From: Halomonas maura
GTDB taxonomy: Bacteria; Pseudomonadota; Gammaproteobacteria; Pseudomonadales; Halomonadaceae
Direction: 5' to 3'
Assembly: GCF_030409305.1 (NCBI RefSeq)
Contig: NZ_JAUFPQ010000021.1
Location: 1 to 64,000, forward strand
DNA length: 64,000 nt
Position numbers and translations under genes: made by a program
Shown: positions 20,123 through 30,332 of the stretch, piece after piece
How positions within the stretch are numbered: the first letter of the stretch is position 1
Layout: every line of letters begins with the position of its first letter
The notes under the pieces: model-generated
The model's input: the letters and a program-made list of their open reading frames with translations, nothing else
What the model was told of the DNA's origin: nothing
Databases searched by the model: none

Positions 20123-20540
20123 CAGGCTCTCTTTCACCCAAGTTATTTAGTGTCATACTATTACAGCCAGTATCGGAAGCTTGAGACTTCCCACTCTGAG
20201 GTGTCGCGGTCAAGGTATAGCTTGCTGTGGAGGCTGAAATATTAATAGAATAATACGCCTCTTCAGAATCAACACTCGTTCCACTTGGACAATTTGCCGC
20301 TTGATAGTCACTACTCACTGTGTAACATCTCTCGAGCTGACTAGCGATATCGGTTAGTGATGACATTGCATCAACTCTTCTAGCCTTCTGGACATACTGC
20401 GTATAGCTGGGATAGGCGATGGCGGCGAGGATCCCGATCACCGCCACCACGATCATCAGCTCGATCAGCGTGAAGCCGGCCTGGCGCCGGGCATGGTCTT
20501 CAGGGCCCTTGGGACGGGGTCGTGTGCGGGTCATGGTCAC
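20106..20540 (-). CDS. pilE: Type IV pilin PilE-like (minor pilin)
   Basis: A 144-residue prepilin with leader ending RRQAG and mature start FTLIELMIVVAVIGILAAIAYPSYTQYVQKARRVDA, which fits the PilE/ComE-type minor pilin (ARRxDAxSSL). Cysteines in ERCYT, ANCPS, TGCNS and DECWE allow two disulfides. I favour the GTG at 20540, 9 nt after GGGGAG; an ATG at 20549 abuts that site and an ATG at 20534 is 15 nt away. It is first gene of pilE-fimU-pilV-pilW-pilX. Composition switches from GC-rich to AT-rich after the N-terminal helix. Confidence 0.82.
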   Translation of the reverse strand: MTMTRTRPRPKGPEDHARRQAGFTLIELMIVVAVIGILAAIAYPSYTQYVQKARRVDAMSSLTDIASQLERCYTVSSDYQAANCPSGTSVDSEEAYYSINISASTASYTLTATPQSGKSQASDTGCNSMTLNNLGEREPDECWE

Positions 20541-20619
20541 GCGGCGCATCTCCCCTGCTTACGTCACGGTTTGTTTCAGTATGTATCAGCATCGTCGTTT
20601 GCGACAGCCAATGGTCACA

Positions 20620-20647
20620 AAAAAACCGGGCGTCTGCCCGGTTTTTT
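20620..20647 (-). terminator. Strong terminator after ispH
   Basis: 12-bp stem aaaaaaccgggc/gcccggtttttt with a 4-nt loop, giving U tracts on both strands. It ends ispH transcripts before the pilE operon. Confidence 0.88.
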
Positions 20648-20703
20648 CGCTCCTACGAAAGGCTGAGGTGCCCGCTGAGCGCCACGGCCGCAGTAGCACA
20701 GGG

Positions 20704-21657
20704 CTAGTCGCTGGCGATCACCCGCTCGCGGAGTTCGCGCGGCATGGAGAAGGTGATGGTTTCCTCGCGGCCGGCGAGCTCCTCCGGCGCACTGGCGCCG
20801 AGCGCCTGCAGCCGCTCGATCACCCCCTTGACCAGCACCTCGGGGGCGCTGGCGCCGGCGGTGACCCCCACCGCGTTCACGCCCTCCAGCCAGGTCGGAT
20901 CGACCTGCTCGGCACTGTCGATCAGGTGGGCCGGCGTGCCGACGCGCTCGGAGAGCTCGCGCAGGCGGTTGGAGTTGGAGCTGTTGGGGCTGCCCACCAC
21001 CAGCACCAGGTCACAGTCGGCCGCGAGTTCGCGCACGGCGTCCTGGCGGTTCTGGGTCGCGTAGCAGATGTCGTCCTTGCGCGGCCCCGCGATCTCGGGG
21101 AAGCGCTCGCGCAGGGCATCGATCACCCTGGCGGTATCATCCATGGAGAGCGTGGTCTGGGTCACGAAGGCCAGGCGGCTCGGATCCTTGACCTTGAGGC
21201 GCGCCACGTCGTCCTCGTCCTCGACCAGGTAGATCTGGCCCCCATGGGAGGTGTCGTAGCGTCCCATGGTGCCTTCCACCTCCGGGTGGCCCTCGTGGCC
21301 GATGAGGATGCATTCCTGGCCACGCCGCGCATAGCGCAGCACCTCCATATGGACCTTGGTGACCAGCGGGCAGGTGGCGTCGAAGACCTTCAGGCCACGC
21401 CGCTCGGCCTCTTCCTGAACGGCCCGGGAGACGCCATGGGCCGAGAAGATGACGATGACGTCATCCGGCACCTCGTGCAGCTCCTCGACGAACACCGCGC
21501 CACGCTCGCGCAGGCTGTCGACCACGAAGCGGTTGTGCACCACCTCGTGGCGCACGTAGATGGGCGGGTCGAAGACGTCCAGCGCGCTGTTGACGATATC
21601 GATGGCGCGATCGACGCCGGCGCAGAAGCCACGGGGATTGGCCAGCTTGATTTGCAT
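20704..21657 (-). CDS. ispH: 4-hydroxy-3-methylbut-2-enyl diphosphate reductase
   Basis: Last enzyme of the MEP isoprenoid pathway. It is an Fe-S reductase making IPP and DMAPP. The 317-residue product from [15 protein letters not shown] carries the three cluster cysteines ([28 protein letters not shown]) and the substrate loop [10 protein letters not shown]. The start at 21657 is chosen because the family begins exactly here; an ATG nine codons upstream is less likely. It lies downstream of fkpB as in E. coli (lspA-fkpB-ispH), but here a dispersed repeat fills the gap. Confidence 0.95.
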   Translation of the reverse strand: MQIKLANPRGFCAGVDRAIDIVNSALDVFDPPIYVRHEVVHNRFVVDSLRERGAVFVEELHEVPDDVIVIFSAHGVSRAVQEEAERRGLKVFDATCPLVTKVHMEVLRYARRGQECILIGHEGHPEVEGTMGRYDTSHGGQIYLVEDEDDVARLKVKDPSRLAFVTQTTLSMDDTARVIDALRERFPEIAGPRKDDICYATQNRQDAVRELAADCDLVLVVGSPNSSNSNRLRELSERVGTPAHLIDSAEQVDPTWLEGVNAVGVTAGASAPEVLVKGVIERLQALGASAPEELAGREETITFSMPRELRERVIASD

Positions 21658-21720
21658 GATTGCCTTGCCTTGATGCTCGAGCATCTGCCTGTGAAAAGCT
21701 GGAAAGCGCTGAGTTCCGTC

Positions 21721-21843
21721 GCGAGCGAAGATAGGCTGGCCGCCGCCGGAACGGAGAATCCGGAGTTTACACGGCAGTAAATGAGGATTTCGAGTACCGC
21801 CGGCGGCCAGGATATCGAGCGCAGCAGGAAGTCGGTGTTTTCC
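21721..21843 (+). repeat. Dispersed ~120-bp repeat, copy B
   Basis: Same element as 5731-5850, oriented opposite to the flanking ispH and fkpB genes. It has a central hairpin tttac-acggca-gtaaa and ends against the fkpB stop codon, so it is transcribed within the lspA-fkpB-ispH unit. Shared blocks include cggagtttac, gtaccgccggcgg and tatcgagcgcagcag. Confidence 0.7.
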
Positions 21844-22304
21844 TAGTGGGTCGTGGCGGGCTTCACGTCGATCACCTCGACCTCGAAGGTCAGGGTACGC
21901 CCGGCCAGGGGATGATTGAAGTCCACCTCGACCTGCTCGTCGTCGACGCTCTTGATCACCCCGGGCAGCTCGCCGCCGGCGGCATCGGCGAAGGACATCA
22001 CCATGCCCACCTCGGGAGTGTCGCTGTCGAACTCCTCACGCTTGAGCATCTGGATGTTCTGGGGGTTGTGCTGGCCGAAGCCATGCTCGGGGGTGATCTC
22101 GAAGCTGCCGGACTCGCCGGCGCCCATGCCCTTGAGCGGCTGCTCGAAGCCCGGCGGCAGGTTGCCGTCGCCGAGCTGGAAGGTGGCCGGCGCCTTGTCG
22201 CGGGTGGAGTCCACCTCGGTGCCATCCTCCAGCCTGAGGGTGAAGTGCAGGGTGACTTCCATGCCCTCGTCGATGCGATGGCCTTGCGCGTGTTGGTCGC
22301 TCAT
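21843..22304 (-). CDS. fkpB: FKBP-type peptidyl-prolyl isomerase, SlpA/FkpB type
   Basis: Ribosome-associated proline isomerase and chaperone. The 153-residue protein has the FKBP core split by the IF (insert-in-flap) domain seen in SlyD/SlpA proteins: [35 protein letters not shown], then [15 protein letters not shown] opening the insert. It lacks the histidine-rich tail of SlyD, which supports SlpA. It sits between lspA and ispH in the usual gammaproteobacterial order. Confidence 0.9.
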   Translation of the reverse strand: MSDQHAQGHRIDEGMEVTLHFTLRLEDGTEVDSTRDKAPATFQLGDGNLPPGFEQPLKGMGAGESGSFEITPEHGFGQHNPQNIQMLKREEFDSDTPEVGMVMSFADAAGGELPGVIKSVDDEQVEVDFNHPLAGRTLTFEVEVIDVKPATTH

Positions 22305-22376
22305 GTGCTCTCTCGAAGCTGTGGTGAAGGTCGCGTGGGGCTGGTGGCTTGGATGACGCGGTGCGCCTCGGGTTCC

Positions 22377-22904
22377 TCAGTGGCCGCGCCGGGCCCGGCG
22401 ACGCTCGCCGAACACCGACTCCCAGATCAGCCCGATGGCGCCCAGGGTGATGCCGATGTCCGCCACGTTGAAGGCCGGGTAGTACCAGCCGGCGACATGA
22501 AAGGACAGGAAGTCCACCACATAGCCGTGCACCAGCCGGTCGTAGAGGTTGCCCAGGGCACCGCCGATGATCAGCGCCAGGGCGCCGCCGAGGAGCTTCT
22601 CGTCGGCCCTCAGGCGGCGCATCCACACCGTCAGCCCCACGCTGGCCCCCACCGCGATTGCGGCGAAGAACCAGCGCTGCCAGCCGGGGTGGTCGGCCAG
22701 GAAGCTGAAGGCCGCGCCGGTGTTGTGCAGCAGGGTCAGGTTGAAGAATGGCAGCACCACCACCGGCTGGGCGTAGGCCAGCAGGCTCGAGGCCAGGGCC
22801 TTGGTGCCCAGGTCCAGGGCCACCACGGCCACGGCGAGCCACAGCCAGCGCAGCGGCTTGTGCATGGGCGCCGCCTTGGCGGCGCCCTTCGGGGTCTGCG
22901 ACAT
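22377..22904 (-). CDS. lspA: Lipoprotein signal peptidase (signal peptidase II)
   Basis: Inner-membrane aspartic protease that removes signal peptides from prolipoproteins. The 175-residue protein has four hydrophobic helices and the two catalytic aspartates in GNLYDRLVHGYVVDF and FNVADIGITLG. I start at the ATG at 22904, with GAGG 8 nt upstream. This leaves 10 nt after the ileS stop, so the two are coupled. Confidence 0.94.
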   Translation of the reverse strand: MSQTPKGAAKAAPMHKPLRWLWLAVAVVALDLGTKALASSLLAYAQPVVVLPFFNLTLLHNTGAAFSFLADHPGWQRWFFAAIAVGASVGLTVWMRRLRADEKLLGGALALIIGGALGNLYDRLVHGYVVDFLSFHVAGWYYPAFNVADIGITLGAIGLIWESVFGERRRARRGH

Positions 22905-22914
22905 GCTGCCTACC

Positions 22915-25749
22915 TCACGCATAGTGACGGCTCTCGCCGGGGCCGTCCGGCAGGTTGCTCACGCAACGGCCACACAGGTCGTCATGGCCGGCATGGCGGC
23001 CCACGTCCTCGCGGTGGTGCCAGCAGCGCTCGCACTTCGCGTGGGCGCTGGCCGCCACGGCGACCCTCAGGCCCTCGAGCTCGGTCGCCTCGGCGTCTCC
23101 GCCCTCGGCCAGCGGCGCCAGGTGGACCTCGCTGGTCAGCATCACGAAGCGCAGCTCGTCGCCGAGCTTGGCCAGCGTCGCCTGCAGGGCCTCGTCGACG
23201 TAGAGGGTCACCTCGGCGGCCAGGCTGCCCTTGATGATCTTGGCATTGCGGGCATCTTCCAGGCACTTGTTGACGGCCTGCTTGACCTCCAGCACCTGCT
23301 CCCAGAAGTCGCGGCCCAGGTCGGCGTCCGCGGCCAGGGTGCCGAGCCCCGCGTAGTACTCCTCGAGCAGCACGCTGTCGCCGCGGCGGCCGGGGATATG
23401 CTCGAAGATCTCCTCGGCGGTGAAGGAGAGGATCGGCGCCACCCAGCGCACCAGGGCCTGGATGACGTGATAGAGCGCGGTCTGGGCGCTGCGCCGGGCC
23501 ACGGAATCGGCCTGGGTGGTGTACTGGCGATCCTTGATGACGTCCAGGTAGAAGCCGCCGAGCTCCCGGGCACAGAAGCCGTGCACCTGCTGGTAGACGT
23601 CGAGGAAGCGGTACTCCGCATAGGCCGTCTCGATGCGCGCCTGCAGCTGGGCGGCCCGGTCGACCACCCACTGGTCCAGGGCCAGCAGGTCGTCGAAGGC
23701 CAGGCCGTCACGCGCCGGGTCAAAGCCGTTGAGGTTGGCCAGCAGGAACCGCGAGGTATTGCGGATCCGCCGGTAGACGTCGGCGGTGCGCTTGAGGATC
23801 TCGTCGGAGACCGCCATCTCGCCGCCGTAGTCGGTGGAGGCCACCCACAGGCGCAGGATGTCGGCGCCAAGCTTGTCCATGACCTCCTGGGGCGCCACCA
23901 CGTTGCCCATGGATTTGGACATCTTGCGGCCGTGGGCGTCCACGGTGAAGCCGTGGGTCAGCAGGCCGCGGTACGGGGGATGCCCGTCCATGGCGCTGCC
24001 GGTGAGCAGCGAGGAGTGGAACCAGCCGCGGTGCTGGTCGGAGCCCTCCAGATAGAGGTCCGCCCGTGGGCCCTGCTCATGGCCATGGGGATGCGAGCCG
24101 CGCAGCACGTGGCGATGGGTGGTGCCGGAGTCGAACCAGACGTCCAGGGTATCGGTGACCTTGTCGTAGTCGGCGGCCTCCTCGCCCAGCAGCTCGGCGG
24201 GGTCGAGGCGGAACCAGGCGTCGATGCCCTCGCGATCGACGCGGCTTGCGACCTCTTCCATCAGCGCCACGGTGCGCGGGTGCAGCTCGCCGGTGGCCTT
24301 GTGCAGGAAGAAGGGGATCGGCACGCCCCAGTTGCGCTGGCGGGAGATGCACCAGTCGGGGCGGTTGGCGATCATCGCGTGCAGCCGCGCCTTGCCCCAG
24401 GCCGGGGTGAAGGTGGTGGCCTCGATGCCATCGAGGGCCTTGTCGCGCAGCGTCCGGCCGTCACTGCCGGCCAGGTCCATGCCCACGAACCACTGGGCGG
24501 TGGCCCGGTAGATCACCGGTGTCTTGTGCCGCCAGCAGTGCATGTAGCTGTGGGTGATGGTCTTGTGGGCCATCAGGGCGCCGACCTCGTCGAGCTTGGC
24601 GACGATCTGCAGGTTGGCCTTCCAGATCAGCTGGCCGCCGAAGAACGGCAGGTCGTCCACGTAGACGCCGTCGCCCTTGACCACGCTGATGAAGTCGCTG
24701 AACTCCACGCCGTAACGACGGCAGGACTCGAAGTCGTCCACGCCATGCACCGGGGCCGAGTGGACGATACCGGTGCTGCCCTCGTCGACCGCGACATAGT
24801 CGGCCAGGTAGATCGGCGCGCGACGCTCGTAGAAGGGGTGATCGAACGCGATCAGCTCCAGGCGCTGGCCGGTGGCGGTGGCGATGATCTCGCCTTCCAG
24901 GTTGAAGCGCGCGAGGCACGACTCGACCAGCTCCTCGGCCAGCAGCAGCAGGCGCTCGCCGGTATCCACCAGGGCATAGGTGAACTCGGGATGGACGTTG
25001 AGCGCCTGGTTGGCCGGGATGGTCCAGGGGGTGGTGGTCCAGATGACCACGGCGGCGGGCTTGGCCAGCGCCTCGAGGCCGAAGGCGGCGGCCAGCTTGT
25101 CGCTCTCGGCACAGCAGAAGGCCACGTCGATGGCGTCGGACTGCTTGTCGGCATACTCCACTTCGGCCTCGGCCAGGGCCGAGCCGCAGTCGAAGCACCA
25201 GTTCACCGGCTTGAGCCCCTTGAAGACGTAGCCCCCCTCGACCATCTCCGCCAGGGCGCGGATCTCGCCGGCCTCGTTGGCGTAGTCCATGGAGCGATAG
25301 GGGTTGTCCCAGTCGCCGATCACCCCCAGGCGCACGAAATCGGACAGCTGCCCCTGGATCTGCTCGGCGGCGTACTCGCGGCACAGTTCGCGCGCCTTCG
25401 CCGGCTCCAGATGCTTGCCGTGGGTGATCTCCACCTTGTGCTCGATGGGCAGCCCGTGGCAGTCCCAGCCCGGCACATAGGGCGCGTCGAAGCCCGCCAG
25501 GTTCTTCGACTTGACGATGATGTCCTTGAGGATCTTGTTGACGGCGTGACCGATGTGAATGCTGCCGTTGGCGTAGGGAGGGCCATCGTGGAGCACGAAC
25601 AGCTCGCGGCCTCGACGCGTTTCGCGCAGGCGATGGTAGAGGTCCATCTGCTGCCACTGCGCCACCCGGGCGGGCTCACGCTTGGGCAGCATGCCGCGCA
25701 TCGGGAACTCGGTTTCTGGCAGATTCAGAGTGTGCTTGTAGTCGCTCAT
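22915..25749 (-). CDS. ileS: Isoleucyl-tRNA synthetase
   Basis: Charges tRNA-Ile, with editing of valine. At 944 residues it has class I motifs HIGH-type ([21 protein letters not shown]), the large CP1 editing domain, KMSKS ([10 protein letters not shown]), an anticodon domain, and a C-terminal zinc finger CxxC...CxxC ([13 protein letters not shown]...[10 protein letters not shown]). The length matches the bacterial family (E. coli 938). It lies 10 bp after ribF, as in E. coli. Confidence 0.97.
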   Translation of the reverse strand: MSDYKHTLNLPETEFPMRGMLPKREPARVAQWQQMDLYHRLRETRRGRELFVLHDGPPYANGSIHIGHAVNKILKDIIVKSKNLAGFDAPYVPGWDCHGLPIEHKVEITHGKHLEPAKARELCREYAAEQIQGQLSDFVRLGVIGDWDNPYRSMDYANEAGEIRALAEMVEGGYVFKGLKPVNWCFDCGSALAEAEVEYADKQSDAIDVAFCCAESDKLAAAFGLEALAKPAAVVIWTTTPWTIPANQALNVHPEFTYALVDTGERLLLLAEELVESCLARFNLEGEIIATATGQRLELIAFDHPFYERRAPIYLADYVAVDEGSTGIVHSAPVHGVDDFESCRRYGVEFSDFISVVKGDGVYVDDLPFFGGQLIWKANLQIVAKLDEVGALMAHKTITHSYMHCWRHKTPVIYRATAQWFVGMDLAGSDGRTLRDKALDGIEATTFTPAWGKARLHAMIANRPDWCISRQRNWGVPIPFFLHKATGELHPRTVALMEEVASRVDREGIDAWFRLDPAELLGEEAADYDKVTDTLDVWFDSGTTHRHVLRGSHPHGHEQGPRADLYLEGSDQHRGWFHSSLLTGSAMDGHPPYRGLLTHGFTVDAHGRKMSKSMGNVVAPQEVMDKLGADILRLWVASTDYGGEMAVSDEILKRTADVYRRIRNTSRFLLANLNGFDPARDGLAFDDLLALDQWVVDRAAQLQARIETAYAEYRFLDVYQQVHGFCARELGGFYLDVIKDRQYTTQADSVARRSAQTALYHVIQALVRWVAPILSFTAEEIFEHIPGRRGDSVLLEEYYAGLGTLAADADLGRDFWEQVLEVKQAVNKCLEDARNAKIIKGSLAAEVTLYVDEALQATLAKLGDELRFVMLTSEVHLAPLAEGGDAEATELEGLRVAVAASAHAKCERCWHHREDVGRHAGHDDLCGRCVSNLPDGPGESRHYA

Positions 25750-25759
25750 ATCCTGGGGG

Positions 25760-26785
25760 TCAGCCGTCGTCGTGGTCGGCGGGAAACCCCGCCGAGGAAT
25801 CGGAAGTCACGGTCTCGCGCGCCAGCGGCGCCGATGCCAGAGGAAGGGGGGCGCCGGCGGCGTCGGCGAAGAAGCGTCGGGCACGCGCCTGGTCGGCATG
25901 GATCTGCGCCTTCAGCTCGTCGAGGTTCTCGAACTTCACCTCGCCACGCAGCTTGGCACAGGGCAGCACCGAGAGGCGCTGGCCGTAGAGGTCGCCGTCG
26001 AAGTCGAACAGGTGGACCTCGAGCACCGGGCGATGGCTGCCGACCGTGGGGCGCCAGCCGATATTGGCCACGCCCTCGACACAGCGCCCGTCGGGCAGCG
26101 CGGCGGTGACCGCGTAGACGCCCTGCAGGGCCAGCGAGCGCGCGGGCTGGGGCAGGTTGGCGGTGGGCACGCCGATGGTGCGGCCGAGCTGGCGGTCGCG
26201 CACCACCCGCCCCCCTAGGCGGTAGGGGCGGCCCAGCATGCGCGCGGCCTGGGCGAAGTTGCCGCTGGCCAGCAGGGTGCGCACCCGGGAGCTGGAGACC
26301 CGCTCGTCATCCATCAGGAAGGTCCGGGTGTGCTCGACCCCGAAGCCCTGCTCGGCACCCACCGCCTCCAGCAGCGCGAAGTCCCCGAGGCGGTCGCAGC
26401 CGAAGCGGAAGTCGTCGCCCACCACCAGGTGACGCACGCCGAGCCCGCGGACCAGCACCAGCTCGATGAACTCCCGGGCGGTGAGGCCGCGCAGGCCGTC
26501 GTTGAACGGCAGGCAGAGCACCCGGTCGGCGCCGAGTTCGGCCAGCAGCTCGACCTTGTCGCGCAGCCGCGTCAGCCGCGGCGGTGCCTGGTCGCCGGCG
26601 AAGAACTCGCGGGGCTGGGGCTCGAAGACCACCACGGTAACCGGCAGCGACAGCGAGCGGGCCCGCTCGCGCAGCTGATCGAGGATCGCCTGGTGGCCAC
26701 GATGGACGCCATCGAAGTTGCCGATGGTCGCCACGCAGCCCCGATGCTCGTCGCGCAGGTTGTGCAGTCCTCGAATCACTTGCAT
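25760..26785 (-). CDS. ribF: Bifunctional riboflavin kinase / FMN adenylyltransferase
   Basis: Makes FMN and then FAD from riboflavin. The N-terminal nucleotidyltransferase domain carries [14 protein letters not shown] and later [12 protein letters not shown]; the C-terminal flavokinase has [11 protein letters not shown] and NIGWRPTV. The start is set at [10 protein letters not shown] (26785), since longer forms run into the neighbouring TPM gene and lack homology; ATG at 26794 is an alternative. The product is 341 residues, somewhat longer than E. coli RibF (313) through a C-terminal tail. Besides flavoproteins, FMN/FAD supply matters here for the flavin enzymes in the window. Confidence 0.93.
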   Translation of the reverse strand: MQVIRGLHNLRDEHRGCVATIGNFDGVHRGHQAILDQLRERARSLSLPVTVVVFEPQPREFFAGDQAPPRLTRLRDKVELLAELGADRVLCLPFNDGLRGLTAREFIELVLVRGLGVRHLVVGDDFRFGCDRLGDFALLEAVGAEQGFGVEHTRTFLMDDERVSSSRVRTLLASGNFAQAARMLGRPYRLGGRVVRDRQLGRTIGVPTANLPQPARSLALQGVYAVTAALPDGRCVEGVANIGWRPTVGSHRPVLEVHLFDFDGDLYGQRLSVLPCAKLRGEVKFENLDELKAQIHADQARARRFFADAAGAPLPLASAPLARETVTSDSSAGFPADHDDG

Positions 26786-26876
26786 GGGCGTCATCGCGAG
26801 TGGGTAAAGGGATCGATTATAACGGACCGGCGGCCCCTTGACAGCCGACGCGCCCTGGACATCGGCATGCATCTGC

Positions 26877-27971
26877 CTACGGCGTCCGCGGAAAGCCCCG
26901 GGAGTCGAAGCGGATCCCGGCGAATCCGAAGCCATAGGGGCCGAGTGCCTCGTGCTCCAGCCGCCAGCTGTTGTCGCGGCCGAAGCGCACGGCCCGCATC
27001 ATGGCCACCAGATCGAGGCGCCAGGTGTCCGCCTCGCGGACCAGGAAGTAGGGCGGGCACTGGCGCTCGGCCAGGGGCGCCAGCAGCACGGCACGCCGTT
27101 CCCCGGCATCGGTCAGCTCACGCGCCACGGGGCAGCCGGCCAGGCTGCGCGCCATGGTGTCCATCTGCGCCGGGGTCATCACCCAGTCCGCCAGCATATC
27201 GCGCGTCGCACGGCTGTAGATCGCGAGTTTTGGGTTGTCGTTGCGCGCCGCCATGGCGCGCCGATAGGCCGCCAGCACGTCACGGGGCAAGCCCCGCTCG
27301 TCGACCGTCACCCGAGCATCGCGGGGCACCGCTCGCCCCTCGCCGAGACGCGCCGGCAGCCGCGCCCCGGCACCGCCACTGCCGGCGATGGCCGGCACCG
27401 GCTCGCCCTCGGCCTGCTGGGCCTGGGCCACGATCAGCTCGGTGCTGGCCAGGATACCATCGGCGACCCGCCCCACGGCGAAGAACTCGGTCATCTGGCG
27501 CGCCTCCAGATAGGCGACGAAGGCATCGACGAACTGCCCCTCCAGGCCATGCCCCACCTCCAGGCGCACCTGGTCGGCCGATACGTCCAGCACCAGCAGC
27601 AGACCCCGGCCCTGATCCCCCCCGACGCCATGACGACGCACATAGTCGACGGCGAAGCGATCGAGATCGCCCAGCTCGCGGTCGATCACCACCCGGTAGT
27701 CGATAGCGTGGTCGGCCGCCAGCAGGGCGTGATATTCCGCCAGGCGTTGGCGCTCCGCCTCGTCAAGCAGGTCGACCCTGTCTTCGACTCGCGCCAGGTC
27801 GTCCGCTGCCCGCTCGGGGCCACCGGCCCACCAGAGACCGCCCACCACCAGCACACCGGCCAGCACCGCCAGCCATCCGGGCAGCTGGAGCCCCGACCGG
27901 GCCAGCCGCCAGCTCAGCAGCAGCAGGCCGAGCCCGACCAGCAGGCCATTCGCCCCGGGAAGGTCGATCAT
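26877..27971 (-). CDS. TPM-domain membrane protein
   Basis: A 364-residue protein with two N-terminal hydrophobic helices (residues 7-25 and 31-49), then a TPM-type domain (about 60-190: VEDRVDLLDEAERQRLAEYHALLAA...RGLLLVLDVSADQVRLEVGHGLEG). A C-terminal region of about 170 residues, which I do not recognise, carries cysteines (AGCPVA, RQCPPYF). TPM domains occur in thylakoid and bacterial membrane proteins often paired with LemA, as here (lemA ends 12 bp upstream). Domain order is unusual: in many TPM proteins the membrane helix follows the domain. The function is unknown. Confidence 0.7.
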   Translation of the reverse strand: MIDLPGANGLLVGLGLLLLSWRLARSGLQLPGWLAVLAGVLVVGGLWWAGGPERAADDLARVEDRVDLLDEAERQRLAEYHALLAADHAIDYRVVIDRELGDLDRFAVDYVRRHGVGGDQGRGLLLVLDVSADQVRLEVGHGLEGQFVDAFVAYLEARQMTEFFAVGRVADGILASTELIVAQAQQAEGEPVPAIAGSGGAGARLPARLGEGRAVPRDARVTVDERGLPRDVLAAYRRAMAARNDNPKLAIYSRATRDMLADWVMTPAQMDTMARSLAGCPVARELTDAGERRAVLLAPLAERQCPPYFLVREADTWRLDLVAMMRAVRFGRDNSWRLEHEALGPYGFGFAGIRFDSRGFPRTP

Positions 27972-27983
27972 GCCCGGCGCCTC

Positions 27984-28601
27984 CTATTCGAACGCCACGG
28001 GGACCGGCTCCTCCGCCCCGGGCCGCGCCTCGAAGTAGTCACGGGGGGCCAGCCCCAGCGAGCCCGCCACCCAGCGCCCGATGAAGCCGCGCAGGGCGCC
28101 GTTGTAGTCGCGCACCGCCGCGTTATAGCGCAGGCGGGCCACATTGATGCGGTTCTCGCTACCTTCCAGTTGGGCCTGCAAGCGCAGGAACTGATCGCCG
28201 CTGCGCAGCGCGGGATGCTCGCCGGCCTGGCGCATCAGGCGGGCCAGCTCCCGGGAGAGCGCCGCTTCCAGTCCGGCGAACCGCGCAGGGTCCGCCTCAT
28301 CCCGGGCGGTCGCCAGGGCGGCGCTCAGGGCGGCGGCGCGTTCGCGAACCAGCCGCACCAGCGTCTCGCTCTCGTAGGTCATGTGCTGCTGGACGCTGCG
28401 TACCAGGTTCGGCACCAGGTCGGCGCGACGCTGCAGGGTACTCTCGACGTCTGCCCAGGCCGCCGCCACACGTTCCTCGCTGCCCACCAGGCGGTTATGG
28501 GTCAACCAGGGAACGGCGATCAGCAGCGCCCCCAGCAGCACGATGATCAGCAGGCGGACGGTGCCACCATCGATACGACGACTGCCCTGGGTTTCCTCCA
28601 T
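27984..28601 (-). CDS. lemA: LemA family protein
   Basis: A 205-residue protein with one N-terminal membrane helix (residues 16-33, VRLLIIVLLGALLIAVP) followed by long amphipathic helices: VAAAWADVESTLQRRADLVPNLVRSVQQHM and later ENRINVARLRYNAAVRDYNGALRGF, the LemA signature (RADLVPNL, RRxYNxxVxxYN). The biochemical role of LemA is not established. It forms a pair with the downstream TPM gene. Confidence 0.88.
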   Translation of the reverse strand: MEETQGSRRIDGGTVRLLIIVLLGALLIAVPWLTHNRLVGSEERVAAAWADVESTLQRRADLVPNLVRSVQQHMTYESETLVRLVRERAAALSAALATARDEADPARFAGLEAALSRELARLMRQAGEHPALRSGDQFLRLQAQLEGSENRINVARLRYNAAVRDYNGALRGFIGRWVAGSLGLAPRDYFEARPGAEEPVPVAFE

Positions 28602-28673
28602 GCCGCGTCCTCCGCTGTCATTACTTCAGCCAGCATAGACGCTCCCGGCAGGCCTGAAAGGCGAGCGCAGTGG

Positions 28674-30290
28674 CTAGCCTCGCAGCCGGAAGTGACGCAG
28701 ACGGACGCCGCAGGCGGCCAGCCAGGCGAAGTAGGCCAGTGCGCCGGCCGCCACCAGCAGCGCCAGCCAGCCGATCCGCTGCCACAGCGACCAGTCGAGC
28801 CAGGCCTGCCAGCCGGGCGACAGCCAGGCCAGCCCTAGCCCCATCACCGCGCAGCCGCCGACGAGCTGCACCCCATAGCGCCCCCAGCCTGGCTGGAAGA
28901 CCAGCACCCCCTGCTTGCGCAGCAGGTAGCCCAGCAGGCCGGCGTTGAGGAAGGCCGAGAGTGCGGTGGCCAGCGCCAGGCCGGCATGGGCCAATGGCCA
29001 GATCAGGATCAGGTTGAAGACCATGTTGGCGACCATGGCGATGATGCCGACCTTCACCGGCGTCTTGGTGTCCTGGCGGGCGAAGAACCCCGGGGCCAGC
29101 ACCTTGATCAGCATGAAGGCGACCAGCCCCAGCGCATAGGCGCGCAGGCTCATCGCCGCCATGGCGATGTCATGGTCGGTCATGGCGCCGTAGTGGAACA
29201 GGGTGATCAGCAGCGGCTCGGCCAGCACCGCCAGCGCCAGCGCCGCCGGCAAGCCCAGCAGCAGTACCGCACGCAGCGCCCAGTCGAGCATGGCGGCGAA
29301 GTGCTCGCCGGACTGCTCGGCGTGGCGTTTGGACAGCGCCGGCAAAATCACCGTGCCGATGGCGATGCCGAACACCCCCAGCGGCAATTCCACCAGGCGG
29401 TCCGAGTAGTACAGCCAGGACACGCTGCCCGCCGCCAGCAGCGAGGCCAGCACGGTGTCCAGCAGCAGGTTGATCTGCGACACCGAGACCCCGAACAGGG
29501 CCGGCGCCATCAGCCGCAGGATGCGCCGCACCCCCTCATGGGCGAAGCGCGGCCAGGGGCGCGGCAACAGTCCCAGCCGGGCCAGGAAGGGCACCTGGAA
29601 GAGCAGTTGTGCCGCGCCGGCGATCAGCACGCCCCAGGCCAGTGCCAGGGCCGGCTCGCTCATCAGCGGCGTCAACAACAGGGCCGCGCCGATCAGCGAG
29701 AGGTTGAGCAGCACCGGGGTGAAGGCCGGCACGGCGAAGCGGTTCCAGGTGTTGAGCACGCTGCCGGCGAAGGCCGTCAGCGAGATCAGCAGCAGGTAGG
29801 GGAAGGTCAGGCGCAGCATGTCGGCGGTGAGCGCCAGCTTCTCGGGGTCGCGTCCGAAGCCCGGCGCGAATGCCCACACCAGCCAGGGGGCCGCCAGCAT
29901 GGCCAGTGCCGTGATCAGCAGCAGCACGGCGGCGAGGCTGCCGGCCACGGCGTCGAGTAGCTCGCGCACCTCCTCCCGGGTGCGCCGGGTGGCATACTCC
30001 GAGAGCACCGGCACGAAGGCCTGGTTGAAGGCGCCCTCGGCGAACAGCCGGCGCAGGAAGTTGGGCACCTTGAAGGCGACGAAGAAGGCATCCGCGCCCT
30101 GGCCGGCCCCCAGCAGCGCGGCGATCACCACATCGCGGGCCAGGCCCATCACCCGGGAGAGCATGGTCATGGCGCTGACGATCATCCCCGAGCGCATCAG
30201 CCCGCCGCCGCGGGGGGCGACCGCGCGGGTCGACTCGTCGGACGTCGCCGGGGGGCGGTCGGAGGCTTGCTGGGGATTGGGATCGGTCAC
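28674..30290 (-). CDS. murJ: Lipid II flippase MurJ (MviN)
   Basis: Moves lipid II across the inner membrane for peptidoglycan synthesis. About 14 hydrophobic segments are present. The family opening SAMTMLSRVMGLARDVVIAALLGAG...ADAFFVAFKVPNFLRRLFAEGAFNQAFVPVLSEY is well conserved, with the central arginine-rich pattern. I use GTG at 30290, which follows AGGAAG by 6 nt and gives 538 residues. The longer reading to 30332 would start inside the rpsT terminator. Residues 1-31 before MRSGMIVSAM are low-complexity and the ATG at 30197 is another possible start. Confidence 0.93.
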   Translation of the reverse strand: MTDPNPQQASDRPPATSDESTRAVAPRGGGLMRSGMIVSAMTMLSRVMGLARDVVIAALLGAGQGADAFFVAFKVPNFLRRLFAEGAFNQAFVPVLSEYATRRTREEVRELLDAVAGSLAAVLLLITALAMLAAPWLVWAFAPGFGRDPEKLALTADMLRLTFPYLLLISLTAFAGSVLNTWNRFAVPAFTPVLLNLSLIGAALLLTPLMSEPALALAWGVLIAGAAQLLFQVPFLARLGLLPRPWPRFAHEGVRRILRLMAPALFGVSVSQINLLLDTVLASLLAAGSVSWLYYSDRLVELPLGVFGIAIGTVILPALSKRHAEQSGEHFAAMLDWALRAVLLLGLPAALALAVLAEPLLITLFHYGAMTDHDIAMAAMSLRAYALGLVAFMLIKVLAPGFFARQDTKTPVKVGIIAMVANMVFNLILIWPLAHAGLALATALSAFLNAGLLGYLLRKQGVLVFQPGWGRYGVQLVGGCAVMGLGLAWLSPGWQAWLDWSLWQRIGWLALLVAAGALAYFAWLAACGVRLRHFRLRG

Positions 30291-30332
30291 CGCGCTCTTC
30301 CTTGCCAGACCTGTGGGGATATCATCGGGCAC

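Larger units (their letters stand above)
16950..20400. other. Low-GC block spanning minor pilin genes
   Basis: By eye, GC content falls clearly from about 16,950 to about 20,400 against GC-rich flanks. Both edges lie inside prepilin genes just after the conserved N-terminal helix codons (the plus-strand fimT-like gene and the minus-strand pilE). This looks like an exchanged cassette. Exact breakpoints need a GC plot. Confidence 0.6.

Noticed and set aside
22801..26109. 1102-codon open frame on the plus strand
   Set aside because: Complement of lspA, ileS and part of ribF, all well supported by family motifs on the other strand.
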